Part shown: positions 37,330 through 51,772 of the stretch, piece by piece
Layout: each line of letters starts with the position of its first letter
Position numbering within the stretch: the stretch's first letter is position 1
Assembly: GCA_026874595.1 (NCBI GenBank)
Contig: CM049306.1
Coordinates: 80,440,142 to 80,504,141 of the forward strand
Source of the DNA: Sipunculus nudus
Lineage: Eukaryota; Annelida; Sipuncula; Golfingiida; Sipunculidae
Reading direction: 5' to 3'
DNA length: 64,000 nucleotides
Translations under genes and position numbers: made by a program
Notes under the pieces: model-generated
Told to the model about the DNA's origin: nothing
The model's database searches: none
What the model saw: only the letters and a program-made list of their open reading frames with translations

Positions 37330-38760
37330 GCGCAGTTACATGGTCATACAATTGGAAACTTGCCGCGGACATGCCGGTGTGCTACTGGGCTAAAGACCTG
37401 ATCGCTTTGCGTTTTGTTCAAAAAGTGAAAAGTAACAGGTTGTATATGTATGCGACACAATCGCACCTTTAAAACTCGCCGTATGATACGATTTTTAGTC
37501 GCATGCGACTCACTTGCGAAGTCGTATGCACATCGCACCTCCACTATTTCATGCGATTTTTTATGCGTTTCGGCAATTGAACCAATAGGAAAGTGAATAT
37601 AGGTCACGTGTTTTCTTTTGGACACCAACCTTGATGTTCCCCTAGCAACAGAATATCATGCTGTTGACGAGCGTGGATGTCAAAAGGAACATGTCAGCTC
37701 AAAATTTGCAAAGCAAAGAATCAACCATAATGTTGAAAGACCTGGTCAAAGATGAACCAGTATTGTGGGATGTACTCTCAAGACAACCACAAATGAGTGC
37801 TAGGGGCGGACACGGAAAAAAAGGTAGATGCATTGGTAGTTGATGGTAATTCTATAAATTATTATAACCCAAGTTAAATAAATATTGTATATATATCCTC
37901 GTTCTCTCGCCAGCACCAGGATCCCATGATTTATTGACAAAATATAGGTGAAAGTATTTCCTAGAAAGTATAATAAATCAGTTTGCCTTCAACATTCAGA
38001 TCTAAGGACTTCCGTATTGTTCAAAGTACAAACCACATGGAAAAAATTGGGTTTGGTTTGGTTGGATACATAGATGTATGTATATGAAATTCAAAAGTGA
38101 AATAGTGTAATACACGTATACTATGTTTATTTTAAACGTATGAGCTAAACAAATCATTGACAAACATCACTGAGTCACAGTGTATCGTGATATATATCTG
38201 AACAGATTGTGATTGTTGAAGGCAGTACCATGATTACTCTGATTAATATTATTTTGAATAAGTATTGCTTTCGTATTAATTCGGTGTGATTTTTCTTCTT
38301 TCCCTAAGTATGGGGGTATACTGAAAAAAATTAAAGACCATAATGAACATGCCTGATGCTAAAAAACGAAGTGTAAGCGATAATCGCTCGGAGGCTGATA
38401 TTGGCTCTCTCGTATTTGTTTAGGACGCTGTATATTTGGCGTCACCCTATTCAGTATCTCTTTGAATCTCCTGGTCCATTCACAAAATTTTCGATTACTC
38501 TTTGGATCTTCTACCTCTGTTTCTTTCTGGGGTGTTTTATGGGCGCCAAGTTTGGGCAATTGGAACCTTGCATTCCAACTCAAAATCAGGTTCTCTTTCT
38601 TTTGTGCAGAAAATTATATTGTTAAACAATTCCTGCCACAAGCATCGATAGCGTAGCCACTTTTTGTCACACGACTAGGGCGACTTTTCGCCATGATTGC
38701 ATTCTTGGTGATAAAGGCGCATGCGACACATATTTTGATTTTAAATAAAGCTGTATCTAA
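37330..38760. mobile_element. Possible Harbinger-like remnant with a MADF-like frame
   Basis: The two borders contain loosely inverted sequence rich in tatgcgacaca/gtcgcatgcg motifs. A 61-codon frame at 37658-37843 includes MLKDLVKDEPVLWDVLS, which resembles the start of a MADF/Myb-like DNA-binding domain such as accompanies PIF/Harbinger transposases. No transposase was seen. The element borders are approximate. Confidence 0.3.
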
Positions 38761-41700
38761 CATCATAATACACAGTAAAATTAACAAATTATGTGTTAAT
38801 GTTGGAAACACCTAACTTGCATATTATGCAGGGTTATATTATACCTAAATACAACAGGGTTACAGTGTATGATTGACAGGGGTAATTTTCTCCAAGAATT
38901 AAACATGACGCTACATGAAAAAAAATTTCTTAATATAGAATTAAAATCAGGTACACATGAATCCGCCGTGCATGGGGATACGTTGTATTGTTTGAATTTG
39001 CTTGTATTCGTTCTGTCCATTTGCGGTGACAATTAATACTAGTGACTGAACTGCCCACACTCGAGGTTTAAATGTTTAGCTATTGCTGATTCGGTAAATG
39101 CTTCATCCTGTTTATGCCGTGATGTTTCTGCTCCTCTAAAATAAATTTTACGCCCCCTCGCGGCACTGACGCGTATTCAAATAAGCGTTTACAGAAAGCT
39201 TATCCTGTAACATCGTAAGTACTGTACATCTCTTATGTAGCCTACCATGCGGAATGAAACCACTTGTATTTGATAGGGTATAGCCTGAAAGTTATTTTTC
39301 TGCTGCAGCCAGGGAGAACGCTAAATCTATGTAAGGCGGCGGCGCTCTCATTGGTATGATTTAATGAACAATCCAACGATGGTGCTCGGAAGCCGCTCGG
39401 GCCTCAACGATTTGCATACAGAGGAAGACCGTCAAACACTGTCCGCTCAGCCTGATTAAACAGCTAATTATACACGGCCAGGAAACGTAGTTTTGTGTCA
39501 GACAAGATGATTTGGTTCGATTCTATTTGCATGCAAGGGATAATTAATTTCGTGCCATGCCCGTCGGTAGGTTAGAAATTGTTTATACAGCAGGTGTGGT
39601 CCTCCGTCTTTTCATACCCTGTGTCTTTATATTACTATACCGGTCTGTGTAGCATAAGCCTATATAGGGGTCATTTAGACATGTTATAATAGTGATTTCA
39701 AGGGCCTGTGGTCCTCAAGAGGGGATCAATTTTAATATTTCCAGTAAATCCATAGAAATTTGACATTATTTTCTGATTGGCTAATCACAACGCCAGCTAA
39801 CAGAAACTATACCAGGGAAAAAGGGCAAAAGCTAATCGGTCCATGGAAAAACAGGAAGTCGCTAGGACCCTTCCCAACTCAAGAAGGGGTATATATAGTA
39901 GTAGATATATGGATATTCTCTCCCGCACATCAAACAGAAAGTTAAACCGACATACTGTTGTACAGAAAATTCGCAAAGTCCGGCAGCAGGACCGGCAAAT
40001 ATGTCCCTCTAGAGCAACGACTATGTAAAACACATAATGAATAATGCATATATGGGTTCGTATTTGAGAAATAAACATGATTAACTTCATTAAAAAAATG
40101 TTTAATTGTTTTCGAAGGCGTACCAAAAGAGCCGTAGGTCGGCTTAAAAGGGTGCGACGCTCCCATATTTGGCAACGGCAGTTGGCGACACCTGGTGCTG
40201 CAAACATGAATTATACAATAGCCCAAATCCACATATCGTGACATTTTATGGCTATTAAAAAACAGAACAGCGACCTAGGGCATTAAGGTATCGTCATAAT
40301 CCCGATCTATGGGTATGGATAATAAAAGGGGATGGATAATAAAAGGGGATGGATAATAAAAGGGGATCCAACATATAACGAAGCGGGGAAATAAATGTGT
40401 TGATGTCAGCAGAAATGATAAAAAGAAAGCTTCCTTCATGCAGTCAAAACCTGGATAGACCAGTATCCATCAAAAGATATTCAGAGAGTATTCATGTATG
40501 AACGCTAAGATTTCCCGCTGACCATTCACCTTCCTTTTGAAAAAGAATTTATGTGATTTCTGGCTTCATCTTTGTATATATTGATGATCTAAGGCTAACT
40601 CTGATTTTGAAAAGTTCTTATAACGCCCTCGAGAAGGATGCATGGACTTATTTATCAACAACGTGTTTGTAAACACAGCAATGCCTGACAAACGGGGAAA
40701 TATACATGAAACTTAAGGCTGTAGGTTGCACATATGCGAAGATAGAAAGTTCACTTGTTACGAACAGCTATTACAAAGCTCTAGATGCCATTGTTAAATG
40801 TGTTTTGATATAATTTGGCATGCCCTCACATATAACAAACACATTGATATATAGTAAAACAAGCAGCCTGTGTGCGGTGATATCCGCGTTTTCTGGCCTA
40901 TTTTTTTTTTATAAAAGCTCCAAGTTATTACCTTTAGTTTATGAAGGTCCGTTATCGGAATATGCCCCTATACATAATCATTTATGCAAGGTGCATCTCC
41001 GGTACTGTTAAATACTAAGGACTGCTGGATATAAAATATACTTCTGTACAGACAGCTTCTACAGTCATAGTGCGCATTACGTAATAATATGCAAGGATTT
41101 GATTTGGCAAACTTTTATATCGACAGGACGTCATTTTTGTCTTTAAACAATCATGTGCCAATAGTTGTATGTTTGAAAACTGTAATTATACTAGGCTTTT
41201 TTACACGTTTTTAGAAGCATATATGGGGGGGGGGGTCCAGCATTTCTGACAACGACTCATGGCCTAAAAAGCAAGCTGTCACTTAACATAAACAAAACCA
41301 ATCGCTAGCTGTTTTAGTATTTTTTCTAACAACATCTTCCACGTGCGAAAATAAATCCCTTTTAACTCAGCATATCGATAAATCCCTGTCAAGTTTTTTT
41401 GAATTTCTGACCCCATGAAAACAAGCATACCGGACGGCATGCAGGAAATGAATCGTTACCATAGAGACGTATTTTCAGTTTGGTGTGAGTTCGCATGTAT
41501 TCATTTGGGTAAGTTTATATACCGTTGCCCCATGTCAATATAATTATAGGCTGTGTACAACGATAACAATGCATCAGGATGGATGAACCTTGCAGTACAT
41601 TATATCGTGGCTTGTATCACGACTAAAATTAGGGTTACCAGCCCAATACAAATGCTTACCGAGTCGTGTGTTAACGGCTAGGCTGCAAGCTGACTATAAT

Positions 41701-42366
41701 TAAGGACACCGTAGATATCATGTTAATATCTTCTGAGGGAACAAAACAAAACAGAAAACATCATATCGAAAGACCGTTTATTCAGAATGTTATATATAAC
41801 AAGAGATCATACAAAATAACAAGTACATAATAAGTAATGAAATATAATTTTAATCAAAGACAATAACCTTAACAGTGATATATCAAAAATTGATGATACT
41901 GGCCTAGAGTTCATTGTATGCGAGTTGGAGAAATATGATACAAAAATAAATGAGTTATTCGATGGCACAGAGGGAAGCCTTTAAGTATTACAAAACATGC
42001 AGAATTCCTCGAATGTATTGTCAATGTAAAAGGGTACTATTATTCAGGAATTACTGAGCAAATTTAATATTCCAACCACGTGTTATGTTATCTTTCAGCA
42101 AATGTCGGAGGCCGAATCACTAACTGTACGAAATTTTAATTATTTATATCTCTGCAATGCTGCATGCATAAATATAACGAAATACGACACGTTCAAATCG
42201 TTGATATGAATATTTGAATTTTTAAGGGAAAAGGCCAGGGCCACATTATCTAATTTTATTAGCTGCGGGTTTCACAATGACAAATTATATAATGAATGCA
42301 TTCGATATATTCATACTGTATTCTGCTATATGTGTTCTAGTGATTTCCATTCTCGATAGTGTCTCT
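38761..42366. other. Gene-poor spacer between DHRS11 and MOXD1
   Basis: No gene supported. A GC-richer patch at about 39.12-39.56 kb has two octamer-like motifs (ATTTGCAT at about 39411 and 39527) and TAATTA sites; it could be a regulatory patch. A short 17-bp repeat lies at 40315-40365. Confidence 0.4.
40315..40365. repeat. 17-bp tandem repeat, three units
   Basis: Three perfect copies of ATGGATAATAAAAGGGG in tandem. Confidence 0.95.
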
Positions 42367-42372
42367 TTTATT
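42367..42372 (-). terminator. Candidate poly(A) signal, MOXD1 (minus-strand gene)
   Basis: AATAAA on the minus strand, about 300 bp beyond the stop codon. It is the first canonical signal met; others lie further on. Confidence 0.45.
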
Positions 42373-42670
42373 GTATCACATGTATAACCAAATGCACCTA
42401 GGATCCTATTGAAAAACAGTAAACAGCTAAATAGGTTATCCTGGTAAGACCGGATTAAAAAACAGTAAAATAAAATAATATCACACAACAGAAAAACAAA
42501 TAACGCAAAGATATGCTGCTTTCATTAAGAATTACAGGTTATAATGCTAATCATGATGCTGATGAAACTTATGATACAGATACACTTGGTCTCATATTGT
42601 ATACTCATATAACGATTGCAAAGGAAATCCCCAGAAGTGCGAAAACCGGCAGAGAGAACCGCGCAGCCAC

Positions 42671-45600
42671 TTAACACATATCCGGTTCAACATACGGGGT
42701 GGAGACTTCCGGTATTTCGACTGCTTTGTAATTTACCTGTAATAAAGTACAGAGAAGGAGTTTAGGAGGGGAGTCCAGCTCATCAAAACACACACTTTGG
42801 AAACGTAAAGAGTAATATAGTCAAATGTAAGGCCAGGTTAACTTTATTCTTGGGGCCAGTCTATTCATCCATGAAGCCACAGACTAATGCCCCCTGATGG
42901 GCACCTCTATCAAACAGTCGGACGCTGTATCCGTCTCTGTATACAGAGATGTAGAGCACTGTATTATTCTTTAGGTGCCTTGCAGAAATCCAAGTAATTA
43001 CTATCGCTCCTTTGACAAAGTGAATAAAAATAATCTAGCTAACAAAGCCGTATTACTACGACACCGTACCTGTTTTCTTGATCAAATAATTTCATAAAAC
43101 GATTATGCAAGTGCACAGTAACGATGCGATGAAGTCAAAGTTGCCAACAAAAATGATATGCTGTTAAAAAGCCAAGGTGATTGGGATTAGTCAGTTTTTA
43201 AAGTCCTGCTGACTGTTAAATTTCAGGCACCTTCATCATTGGAATACAAGAAAAGGATAAATAGTGCCACCTGGTCCCAAAAATAATTTCTTCAAGCTGG
43301 CTGTGTGGCTACCTTCACATTTTCTTGTTTGAAATAAATATAATTGGTTTACACACATGCAATTAGGTTAAAGACCCACGTTTGTTTATTAGAAACTAAT
43401 TATATTATTTATTAAAAAAATAACCCGTTCTTCGCAACCAAGACTGTATTTTATATATCCACAGTGAGGCTTGCTTCGTGGGTTATCAAATAACCTATTT
43501 GTTTCCATTCGCAAATGGTTCAATTGAAGAAAGAAGAGGATAACTGAACGTTAGCCGAATAATATGAACCATGACTTTCAGTCGGTTGGGCTAAAATCGG
43601 TTGTAACATCTGTTGAAAACAATTGTAGTTGTAGTAAAACTCAACATGCATATGTTACTCCCAGTCTTGTGCATTTCATGGTAACATATTCATTCAACAA
43701 CAAGCTCACATGCTAACACTGCCAAGATACTTGATATTTAGTATACATATTTACTTGAAAAGGGATGTGAAACTTAAATGGCAGTACTGCTGTTGTATTT
43801 CTTAGAATACTGCCTGAATGTGTCCTTTTACCTTCCATGACCAATTAAAGACTGGAACATGGGTTCTTCAACAATTATTTCAAGATAAAAAGAATCTTTT
43901 GAGATACTGGGTTTGGTTCAACATATTAAACCTTCCGCATGATGTATTTGACTTTTGCCTCAGATTTTAATAATGGCATGTATATTAGTTTTGACTGGCT
44001 GCTTCATGCGATAAACTTACAGAAAATTGGTACAGACTTGTTTTCTCACCCAATTAACTTATATAATGTTGGTTTGAAAGGCTGTTCAACACAGAAAACT
44101 CACCGAGTACTGGTTTTCTCTGGTAGCTTCACATCGTGCCATCACTGTTCCTCCTCTGATGGCGTTTTGGAAAGCATCCCGTGTACTTGGGGATGTCCAG
44201 TCGGAGTCAGATATTACTTGGTACATATTCTTCCCAGCGTGAGGTCCCGAGGAGACGGTGAACTGTCCAGAGTTGTCGTAAGCCCTAGACAAACAGAATA
44301 CCGTATACATACATAACGTTTTTGACATTGCAATTTTTTTAAAGAAAAAAATCGAAGTTTTTGACACTGTTAACATTAGTTAAGCATTGACTTTTTGACA
44401 ATGCACAAATTTTTAAGGTAGAGCAGTCAGTTTTGACATCGTAAAATATTTAAAGTGAGACATGAATTTTTTTATTTTGCAAACATACTTAAGTGAAAGG
44501 ATTTAGGTTTTGACATCCAAAAATAGTTCTATAAGGAAGTAAGCTTTCGATGTTGCAAAAAATTGATATAAAGCATTACGTTAAATGAAGCATTAAGAAA
44601 CGAAGCATCGTGGATTTTGGATATGCCAATATCTGTGCAAATACGTATCAGTATATGCTAAAATACTACAGAGGTAATTGTGCTGTGTAAACGACAGTAT
44701 TACCCTAGCAGGTTGGCGAATGACAGAGTCTGATGTGGATAGGGAACACTTTCACAGTTCGTCATCTTAATTGCCGGATAGTAGTAGAGATACGACAAAC
44801 ACATCTCTTCCGTGGACTTCAAACCTCCCTGAATATTAACGACAATATTATAAACTAGATGTATGTAACCTCCAACGATCACAGGAAACCTGCAGGTCGT
44901 ATTTCGAACTATGGGTATATCGCAACTTAACGTAAGAAAAGAAAGAAAATAGCAGTGTTTAAGCAAAAAAATGTATGGTTCTCAGGCACCTGCATCAATT
45001 TTACCCCCCCCCCCCCTCCCTGCATCAATCATTTTTATTTTGATTTTCATCTTTCGAGAGATAAAATAATACAATTCTGATAAGTTTTCCTTTGTTATGT
45101 AGTGCTTTTACTTGTTTAGAAAAAAAAACATGTTATTATCATGCTTTTCCCTGATCATATGACATTTTATCAAAACATACAAGAAAGGTAATAAAAATCC
45201 CGCCAGCAAGCGCTGGTTTCTGGACAAAATTCCGGAGAACCATCCCTTTTTTTTGCCTTAATATTTCAAATTAAACATAATATTAGAATTAGTAATACGG
45301 AAATGTCTGTGCAATACTGCATAGGTAGGAAATGCTATTACCTGGGTATAAGATGATCTTCCTCGCGAGTCGTATACACATTCCACGGCAAGTGAATCGC
45401 CCTGAAAATATTTGAAAATTTGATTAAAGGGGCCTATTTCGATAGATGACCTCCTTTAGCTAAAGATAATTCCTTGATCCTTTAATAAAGAATAGACAAA
45501 TATATAAAACGAGTGGTCTATGGGCCATATGACGCTCGGCTGAATTCAAATAATCTTGAACAATGGGTAACCTGACTCCCAGAGCGCTAAAAATCATGCA

Positions 45601-47426
45601 TTGTGCCAACAGACCTTAGATATAGGTTAAAATTACCTTATTCTACATCCAGCTGCTACCATTTGTGCTTTTCTGACTAATCGAGTGTTTAAAATCATGT
45701 TAGTTCACACAGCTAGCAGAAAATAGGTCACAGTGCCATCAATTCAGGTTTCAAAGAGAGTGTTAACCTCCCTAAATTTTAATCAAATTAGCAGTTTCTA
45801 GGTCCTATTGTAACCAATCATGCCAATGATTGCCCAGTTGACAGACAACCGCATCTTTGAAGGTCTCAAAAACAGGTGGCGCCACCTATCTGCAGGAACT
45901 GATGAAACGCTCCATGATCAATATGCATGCAAATTCTCATGGCGATCAAAACATTAGTTCATCAGATACTGGAGCTTTTGTATGAATTTTTTAAATATAC
46001 TGGGTTGTAATTACGAGCCTCATCGCTCGGAGGATATGGGTAACAGAGACATAATTCGGGTTTCCAAGGAGATTTTTCATGGACCTCCCTGGATGTCAAG
46101 TTAGAAAATTCGAGGTCCTGTTGTTACGATTTGTGCCCTGTTGAAGGACAGCCAGACGGACTGATAGACGGCACGACAGACGGACGACGGACAAAAAGAG
46201 GTCCCTACAGCTCAGAATACTTTCAGTCAGCTGACCTAAAAACGCCAATCCCATCGCACACAGGTTTATCTAAAAAATTGTTTATATCACCGTATTTATA
46301 GCATGTATTTCTAAAAGTATCCAAACACGTTTGATAACGACATCTAACGGCAAGTCAGACGAACCGGAGTTTTTCAAAGAGCGTTTTAGATCTAATGAGC
46401 ATTCATCTTCCACACATCTTCACCCAACCACCTGAGGTTACATGTTTTTTTGTTCGTTATAAGCACTTTTCCTAACAGGGATTACATACAGTTCGTTAAT
46501 ATGTCTGCAGAGTAAACCTGAGAAGCAGAGAGATCTCATGCTTTAGATACGTCGGTGGTTAGCTGACTTTAATACAATAGTTTCCTTATTTCCATGTACT
46601 GATACGATTCTTTAACCAATTATTAGTGGATGTATAAATTAAATACACACGGAAGTATGAAGTGATAATAATCACTCTTTTTATTAAAATCCATTTTTTT
46701 TATTGTGACATAATTTCATTTTGCAATATTGAATATTGTCCAATTTTCTTAATTGACCCTTTCTTTCTCACTTGAAAATAACCCACTCTCTCGAATGCTT
46801 ACATTCTTTATCTTCTTCATTTTGACCTACTTTCTTGATCGCGAACTACTTTCTTGATCGTGACCTACTTTATTTAACGTGACCTACATTTTTGATCGTG
46901 ACATGCTTTATTGATCCTGACGTATTTTCTTGATCGTGACCTACTTTCTTGATCGTGACCTCTTTTTTGAACATGCGCGCCTCTTGGAAGTTAAAGTCGT
47001 AGTGGGTGTCTATCGCTATCGGAGGTAGCTCTTTTCCATCACGCACGTGGTGAACTATGACGGATAACCCTAAAAGATGACTGTGCAGCATGATCCCGAC
47101 GACGTGAAGCTCGTTCACATCCCCCATGCTCTGTTAAAAATAATGAAGATAACATATAAAAAGCAAAAATAAATATGATACAAAACAGGCATTTAAAATT
47201 CCCTTTATCAAATAAGTGTAATAATTATATTATTAATATTCCTAATAATAATCATACATATGTAGTTAAATCATAAATTCTATATAATACATACCTGCAA
47301 TAATAATTGTCATAATAATAATCATAATCATAATATGTAATAATTATAATTATAATTATAATTATAATAACAACAATAATAATAATAACAATAATAATAA
47401 CAAGAATAATAATTATAATAATAATA

Positions 47427-47471
<45 letters not shown>

Positions 47472-48308
47472 TTATATATTTTAATATAATATTACCATGA
47501 AGAGAATTCGTATATGTGTTCAGTTACTGTTTACACGTACCTGTTCAAGACATTCGCGGACACAGTGGCCGAAGCTGGAAAGAGCTGGGAAATTTGGCGG
47601 GATCACTTGCCAGTTGGAAACCACAACCCCCGACTCAATAATCCCGATGTCGTTCTGTCTCAGCGTTTGTGTGTACGTCAGCCTTATTCCAGACGAATCA
47701 GTTATACCTATAATTAACATGAAGGTACATAACTAATTCAATAACTGATTAAGGTTCTTAGGATGGCTTTAATGATAAAGCCCCTAAAGTCCCTGAATTT
47801 GAAGTCTGAAGATTGATTTTAAAAAATCAGGTACTCCTAATGGTTTATATTGAAACCTTTTTGACAAAATATCTCTGAATTTTCTCTTTAACTGATCAAA
47901 CTACCTTCTGGTAGTTTGGTAATAAGATTGCTAGAAAAAAAAATCATTGCTGGGATTCAGTTAAATCACTGTATGAACTAAAGTGTTTTTGAAAATGTAT
48001 GAACTAAAGTGAATTTAAAATGATTTAGGAAAAAAGCACCATCAGACAAGTATTTTGGTATCATCTAACATCAGTATCATCTTGGTTTTCAAATTGGAGA
48101 ATACTTGATCTAAGAACCTTCTACGAGTCCAAGTCATTATTAAAAATAAGCAAATTCTTAGTCAGAACCTAATACGAAACCTCGACAATAAAAGAAATTT
48201 AAAATGTTAATTTGGGATTATAATTTGTTCTCTTATGTAAGCTCATCCGTTTAAGTTTACTTTTTACTTTTATATTTAATTACATTTTACTTCCAGAGAA
48301 GAGCTACA

Positions 48309-48348
<40 letters not shown>

Positions 48349-49938
48349 CTTATTGTTTTTATATTCTGTTATGAGTTCGCAAATGTATATAATAAAGTCC
48401 TTACAATGTTACAGTAATTGACATTTTTTTCAATGGACAACTCCGTGTCCAGAACCGTTCAGAATTAAGCTGAACGTTTTAACAGAATTCGAATTTCGGC
48501 GTTTCAGTCTCGAAACGTTGATGCAGTTTTCGGCCCAACTACACTTTTACCATATCCAAATTCGATGATTAGACGTGAAAGCTTTGATACGCTTTTAGGT
48601 CTAACTGCACGTTTCACCGAATCCCCATTTCCATGTTTTTATCTCTAGAAAGCTTCAGGTTTAGGCCTGACTGAACATTTCACCGAGTCTCAATTCGATT
48701 TTTTAGTCCGGAAAGCTTTGAATCAGCTTTAGACCTAACTGAACGTTTCACATAATCCTAATTCGATGATTTAGTTGAGAAAGCTTTGAATCAGTTTTAG
48801 ATCTAACTGAACGTTTCACATAATCCCAATTCGATGTTTTAGTCGAGAAAGCCTTGATTCAGCTTCAGGCCTATATTAACGTTCGGAACAAATTCCTGTT
48901 TTACTTTCTTTGCATTGGTCAATGTGAATGGGATGTGTAAAGAAATTTAAATGTTCTACCTACGCCATTCCAACAAATTTGTGTATGTATCGGAGGATGT
49001 ATTGAGAATTATCGCTGTACTGAGCTGAAGGCATTTGCTTGAAGATATATATATATATATATATTTAAGTGAGAACTTTTCATTGAATATCCCATATATT
49101 TGAACTGTAACATACCGGTTTAAGTATACTGCTGTTTCATGGAGATCTGTTTCCTTAGGGTTCAAAGGTAAGGAATTTCTTAGGCTGTCAGAATAATTCA
49201 ACATTCGCCCGCCAAGTGCACAAACTATACAAAATCATCGTATTTGGCAGGGGTTGTGTACTCATGGTCATACGTCTCTTTTTCAAGAATATGTGTTCCC
49301 TTTTAGGGCCCTATGCTTCTATCTCCTATTTAGACTAATGTCATGATCATTTACAATACGGGGCTATTTTCGCCAACGGCAATAGCATTCTATCATACAC
49401 ACAAACCAAGCCGCTGTCCTTCTATTGGACCAAGGTACCTATTCTCCTATTGCTGCCACACCCACGAACCTGGGATTAACACACAAGTTTTATGCTCAAG
49501 TTCCTGTTTTCGCCCATCATTGTTTTCACGGGCAAAGGTATTCATCTTCAAACTTGTACAGTTTATAAAAAACACTGAGCGTAGTTCTATAAGACATACT
49601 GTCTATAAATAATGCTTTCCTGAGCAAAAAGTTCTCACGTTACAGGGATTTTTTTAATCAATTAGGTAAAAATTTCCTTTGCGTAGACGATATTTGCTAG
49701 AGACACAGGTAGGGATCACACATTGCTGTGTGACACAGGTCGTCTCCGATGTGTACCGATGTGACATTGGCGTAACATTTGGGGAACAACTACTTAGTAG
49801 CTAACGTCACTCTGAATTATGGCAACGCTGATTAGCACAGCTATTACTTGTGAGCTAGTGGAACATCTGGGTGACATAAGGTCTACCAGGATGGAGGGAG
49901 GGGACGGGGCAGAAATATTTGGCAAAGGCAATTGATGC

Positions 49939-49998
<60 letters not shown>

Positions 49999-50033
49999 AG
50001 CACTCTCCGTCCTTCCGGAATATATTTATATAA

Positions 50034-50074
<41 letters not shown>

Positions 50075-51010
50075 TATACTCCGGAGAGTGCTGGATGTGT
50101 AAATATATAAATATTAAATATAATTAAACCTGGGGACAATTTTATTAACATTTATTGATTACAACTTTTATATCATATATTATTCACGTGGTTTATTTGA
50201 AGCACAGGAATTGATTATTTGGGTCGCTCAGAATTGATAAAATTCTGAAATTTCGTTACCCGGGGGTAGTATGCATGATTACTTGCATGGGGTAAACTGG
50301 AACGGGGGTGAAATGGTTACATCGGAGTCCTGTCGGAAGCTCCAATAAGGTACTAATACGTAACACAGGCAGAATATAATGTTTAGTTGGATGAAGAGTT
50401 AAGCTGACAATTTGTCCAAGAGTGAACTTACCGGCAGTAAGACTGGGGTTGTCGTAATGAGTCTCCAGCCTGATATATGTCGACGAATGTCCAGGACCGA
50501 TGGGGAAACCAGCGTGAGACGGGAACACCAGCGGCTGAACAAAACAATAGGACGTAATCACTACTAACATTTGGAATTGCAATAAACACAAAACCTGGTT
50601 TGAGTCGGTCAGCAAGAGTAAATATCAAAGGCATGTATATGTTAAAGTATCAACTATACCCAACGTGATTATGATATTTTTTTTATTAAGAAAAAAGATA
50701 AGAAATCGGCCACACCTGACATATATGATAAGCAATACAAAAATTCTGTGTAGGTAAAGCTGCTTTAACTTGACGTTTTCTCGCAGAATATCACAGCTAC
50801 TTTCCCCTTGACTGTGAAGAACGGTGCTATGTTGGTGTGGTAAGCTTCTTAACATGTGTAGTATTCTGGAAGCCCGATGAATCATATCTATAGATCATGC
50901 AAGGATTCAATTTAATTTACTCCACCCTCATAAATTGTGCATTCAGTGTATTCTTGATTTAAGGCCGCTTGAGTGGAGGCGATCAACACAGATTATTATC
51001 ACACGTAGCT

Positions 51011-51067
<57 letters not shown>

Positions 51068-51716
51068 TAGTCACGAAGTCAGTATACTTGTTGAAGCGAG
51101 GGAGCTAGGAACGTGGGAACACAACATTAATCACAATGAGCCATAATGGATGTGCAACAACTATATGGACGTGAAACTAGACCTGCGAAAAATCGGATTT
51201 GTAAATATGGAGGCAGCTGCATGCAGGTTTACTATGCGTATAACCGTTCGATATATAATTCCTGCAATTGGAGGAACGATCGTGTTTTCTTGCCAGTAAA
51301 GGTTCTTTTTAAAACCGTAGAAACCTGATCAGGAGTTCATTTAACCTTTCTTTACGCCGGAAAAATTAAAGAAAAGACGAAAGCATTTAATTTGCTCTTA
51401 TATCCTGTGCTCTGTGTTTGGTTATCATCTAGATCCCGAATATATCATAAGATAAAATTAGAGAATTAAAGTTGCTACCACTCATTGTTCATAGTACAAT
51501 TTTATACATTCTTGCATTGGGACAGACTGATTCTCCATAAGCCGAGTTGACATGGGCTGAATTCACTGTTGGAGGTTTGCTTTGCCGAAATAAAGCCAAT
51601 TCCTCCAGAGATAACTTCAAGACAAAAAATCATATTCCCCGAGCGTGCCCACAAAGACATTGTGTGACAACGATTGTGTGCCACCACTGACATAGGGGTA
51701 TAATATATATATATAT

Positions 51717-51772
<56 letters not shown>

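Noticed and set aside
46870-46944. Read-through coding of the 19-bp repeat as part of MOXD1
   Set aside because: The homologous human protein goes straight from this point to the PGDN-like exon, and the first donor keeps frame.
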